From Bacteroidota bacterium (GTDB taxonomy: Bacteria > Bacteroidota > Bacteroidia > Chitinophagales > Chitinophagaceae), in NCBI GenBank assembly GCA_023391895.1, contig JAEWAC010000024.1:1-8396 (forward strand): a stretch of DNA of 8,396 nucleotides, in the 5' to 3' direction. Position numbers and translations under genes: made by a program. How positions within the stretch are numbered: position 1 is the first letter of the stretch; each line of letters begins with the position of its first letter. A model generated the notes under the pieces. The model ran no database searches. It had not been told where the DNA came from and saw nothing but the letters and a program-made list of their open reading frames with translations. Positions 6,662 to 8,396 of this stretch are shown here, one piece after another.

Positions 6662-8004
6662 CGCTTTGCTGCCTGCTGCTGGCTGCTTTTCCGCTTTTGG
6701 CCCAGGTGAAGATCAGTGCCGATAACCGTTACCTGGTTACCCGGGACAATAAGCCTTTCTTTTGGCTGGGCGATACGGCCTGGGAGCTGTTTCACCGCTT
6801 AACCCGCGAAGAAGCCGACCATTACCTGGAAGACCGGGCCCAAAAGGGTTTTACCCTGATACAGGCCGTGGTGCTGGCGGAACTCAACGGGCTGGATACA
6901 CCCAACCGCTATGGTCATACGCCCCTGATCCAGAACGATCCGGCTCAACCCAATGAAGCGTATTTCAAACACATAGACTATGTTGTCAACCAGGCAGAAA
7001 AGCGGGGTCTGATCATCGGCATGCTGCCGTCCTGGGGCGACAAGTGGAACAAGAAATGGGGCGTGGGCCCCGAAATATTTACGCCTGAAAATGCCAGGGT
7101 GTTTGGCGAGTACATCGGCCGGCGGTATAGAAACAAGCCCGTTGTTTGGATCCTGGGTGGTGATCGCGATTGCGAAGAGCCGCAGGATTATGAAATCATC
7201 CGCGCCATGGCGGCCGGGTTGAAAAAAGGCGATGGCGGCGCCCACCTGATGACGTTTCATCCGCAAGGCGGCAAAAGTTCGTCCGACTTTTTTAAAGAAG
7301 ACCACTGGATAGATTTTCATATGTCCCAGACCGGGCATACATCCGAGTCCAGAAACTACCTGTACAACCAAAAGCACCGGATGATGACGCCAGTGAAACC
7401 GCACCTGGACGGCGAGCCCCGGTACGAAGACCATCCCAACCAGTTTAACCCTGCTAAGTTTGGATGGATGGATGATTTTGATGCCCGTCAAACGGCTTAC
7501 TGGAGTATGCTGTCCGGCGCTCTTGGGCATACCTATGGCAATCACAACATCTGGCAGTTTTATACCGAAGCACGCAAGCCCGTATCCTGGGCCCGCACCC
7601 ACTGGCAGGTAGCCCTGCAGCACGGAGGCGCCCGGCAGGTAGGCTTTATGCGCCGGATGATGGAAAAACGGCCCTGGCAACGGCTGGTGCCGGATCAAAG
7701 CGTGATCCGGAGCGGGAACGGGGAAGGGGCGGAATATGCCGTAGCGGCCGTATCGCAGGATGGTGATTTTATGATGGTGTATTTGCCGTATGGCAAAAAA
7801 ATAAGCCTCAGTACCGAAAAGCTCCAAGCACCCATTTTAAAAGGCTGGTGGTTTAATCCCCGGGATGGCCGAACCCTTGCGTTAGGCACTTTTGAAAACA
7901 AAGGTACGCAGGAGTGGGCACCTCATTCCGAAGGCCGGGGCAGCGATTGGGTCCTGATTATTGATGATGCGGCTAAAAACTTTCCGGATCCCAAAGTGCA
8001 GTAG
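6643..8004 (+). CDS. Secreted DUF4038-type glycoside hydrolase, GH140-like
   Basis: Predicted 453-aa exported enzyme of the DUF4038 family, a TIM-barrel glycoside hydrolase group whose best known member is the GH140 apiosidase acting on rhamnogalacturonan II. Residues 1-20 form a signal peptide (MYRKP, then a Leu-rich core) with likely cleavage after Ala20 before Gln21. The catalytic domain (about 23-345) begins with the typical NKPFFWLGDTAWELFHRL and carries WILGGDRD (169-176) and LDGEPRYE (255-262). Asp174 or Asp176 and Glu258 are the likely catalytic pair by analogy with the family. A C-terminal beta domain (about 350-440), like the collagen-binding-like domain often paired with DUF4038, includes GWWFNPRDG at 401-409. 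ATG 6643 was chosen because it directly precedes the signal peptide and follows an A-rich stretch; an in-frame TTG at 6559 would bury the signal. It precedes a GH16 gene by 76 bases. The substrate cannot be fixed from sequence alone. Confidence 0.87.
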   Translation: MYRKPLTLCCLLLAAFPLLAQVKISADNRYLVTRDNKPFFWLGDTAWELFHRLTREEADHYLEDRAQKGFTLIQAVVLAELNGLDTPNRYGHTPLIQNDPAQPNEAYFKHIDYVVNQAEKRGLIIGMLPSWGDKWNKKWGVGPEIFTPENARVFGEYIGRRYRNKPVVWILGGDRDCEEPQDYEIIRAMAAGLKKGDGGAHLMTFHPQGGKSSSDFFKEDHWIDFHMSQTGHTSESRNYLYNQKHRMMTPVKPHLDGEPRYEDHPNQFNPAKFGWMDDFDARQTAYWSMLSGALGHTYGNHNIWQFYTEARKPVSWARTHWQVALQHGGARQVGFMRRMMEKRPWQRLVPDQSVIRSGNGEGAEYAVAAVSQDGDFMMVYLPYGKKISLSTEKLQAPILKGWWFNPRDGRTLALGTFENKGTQEWAPHSEGRGSDWVLIIDDAAKNFPDPKVQ

Positions 8005-8080
8005 CCACCAAGTACAAAGCATGGGCTTATCAGCCATTTGGCTTTTATGGTATTTCAAACAACTTACAAATCCCCAACAT

Positions 8081-8396
8081 ATGCAGGTAAGCAGAATAAC
8101 GCTCGCTCTTTTTATTACATTATTTATAGTGGCCACCGCAACGGCGCAAACCCAACCCTATAAAGGCGGCTCCGGTAAGTTTACCAAACTGGTCTGGTCG
8201 GATGAATTCAATCAGGATGGTTTGCCCGATCAAAACAAATGGACTTTTGAAAAAGGATACGTGCGCAATAACGAGCTGCAATACTATACTGTTGCCAGGT
8301 TGGAAAATGCACGGATGGAGAATGGTCATTTAATCCTTACGGCCCGCAATGATTCTTTAACCATAAATGGTGAAGTGTATCCAATTACTTCAGCGG
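8081..8396 (+). CDS. Secreted GH16 family beta-glucanase (laminarinase-like), 5' part
   Basis: The gene runs off the window end; 105 complete codons are present of a protein that usually has about 260-300 residues. Residues 1-22 form a signal peptide (MQVSRITLALFITLF core) with an Ala-Thr-Ala cleavage site before Gln23. The mature start matches the GH16 N-terminal signature: LVWSDEFN (37-44), GLPDQNKWTFEKG (47-59), then NNELQYYT (63-70) and MENGHLILTA (79-88). GH16 enzymes cleave internal beta-1,3 or beta-1,4 linkages of glucans or galactans; this signature resembles the laminarinase branch. The catalytic ExDxxE motif lies beyond the edge, so activity and specificity cannot be judged. It follows the DUF4038 gene on the same strand by 76 bases with no strong terminator between, so it is probably in the same transcript. 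No Shine-Dalgarno site precedes the ATG, only an A-rich region. Confidence 0.9.
   Translation, partial: MQVSRITLALFITLFIVATATAQTQPYKGGSGKFTKLVWSDEFNQDGLPDQNKWTFEKGYVRNNELQYYTVARLENARMENGHLILTARNDSLTINGEVYPITSA

Noticed and set aside
6799..7827. A 342-codon open frame on the minus strand inside the hydrolase gene
   Set aside because: It lies wholly antisense to a well-supported enzyme, its translation shows no recognisable domain, and such frames are common opposite GC-biased codons.
8032..8046. A small hairpin (AGCC / GGCT) with a short T run between the two hydrolase genes
   Set aside because: The stem is only 4 bp with a competing fold nearby and a run of four T, one of them inside the stem; too weak to call a terminator.
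7882..8329. Two short minus-strand ORFs across the end of the DUF4038 gene and the GH16 start
   Set aside because: They overlap two genes with convincing family signatures on the other strand and resemble nothing known.

Overview
The window looks like a chromosomal segment of a Bacteroidota bacterium, plausibly of the Chitinophagaceae. That placement is inferred from three things: both secreted enzymes have signal peptides followed by Gln, most starts have an A-rich upstream stretch instead of a Shine-Dalgarno site, and glycoside hydrolases of these types are common in the group. No rRNA or other phylogenetic marker is present to confirm it.

Left part (about 59-6216, minus strand): a complete NADPH-dependent glutamate synthase operon. 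gltB (large subunit, 1505 aa) comes first and gltD (small subunit, 489 aa) second, ending in a strong intrinsic terminator 20 bases past the gltD stop. The two subunits form GOGAT, which turns glutamine plus 2-oxoglutarate into two glutamates, the second half of the GS/GOGAT ammonia assimilation route. Both proteins are full length with all recognisable catalytic and Fe-S residues. The 125-base gap between them is long for an operon and holds two hairpins, one next to the gltD ribosome-binding region.

Middle (6217-6642): a 426-base divergent intergenic region. Near gltB is an imperfect palindrome (6243-6258). On the plus strand 6402-6535 can fold into three consecutive hairpins; the last is a long symmetric stem followed by six T, which resembles an intrinsic terminator. 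It is followed by a hairpin with an AAAGGAG in its loop and a possible 23-codon upstream ORF that overlaps the start of the next gene. This is either a small RNA gene or an attenuator-like leader, and it is the least ordinary part of the window.

Right part (6643-8396, plus strand): two secreted carbohydrate-active enzymes in tandem. The first is a complete DUF4038/GH140-like glycoside hydrolase (453 aa). The second is the first 105 codons of a GH16 (laminarinase-like) endo-glucanase cut by the window end. They are 76 bases apart with no convincing terminator between them, so they are probably co-transcribed for extracellular or periplasmic polysaccharide breakdown. No SusC/SusD pair, regulator, mobile element, tRNA, rRNA or CRISPR array is visible.
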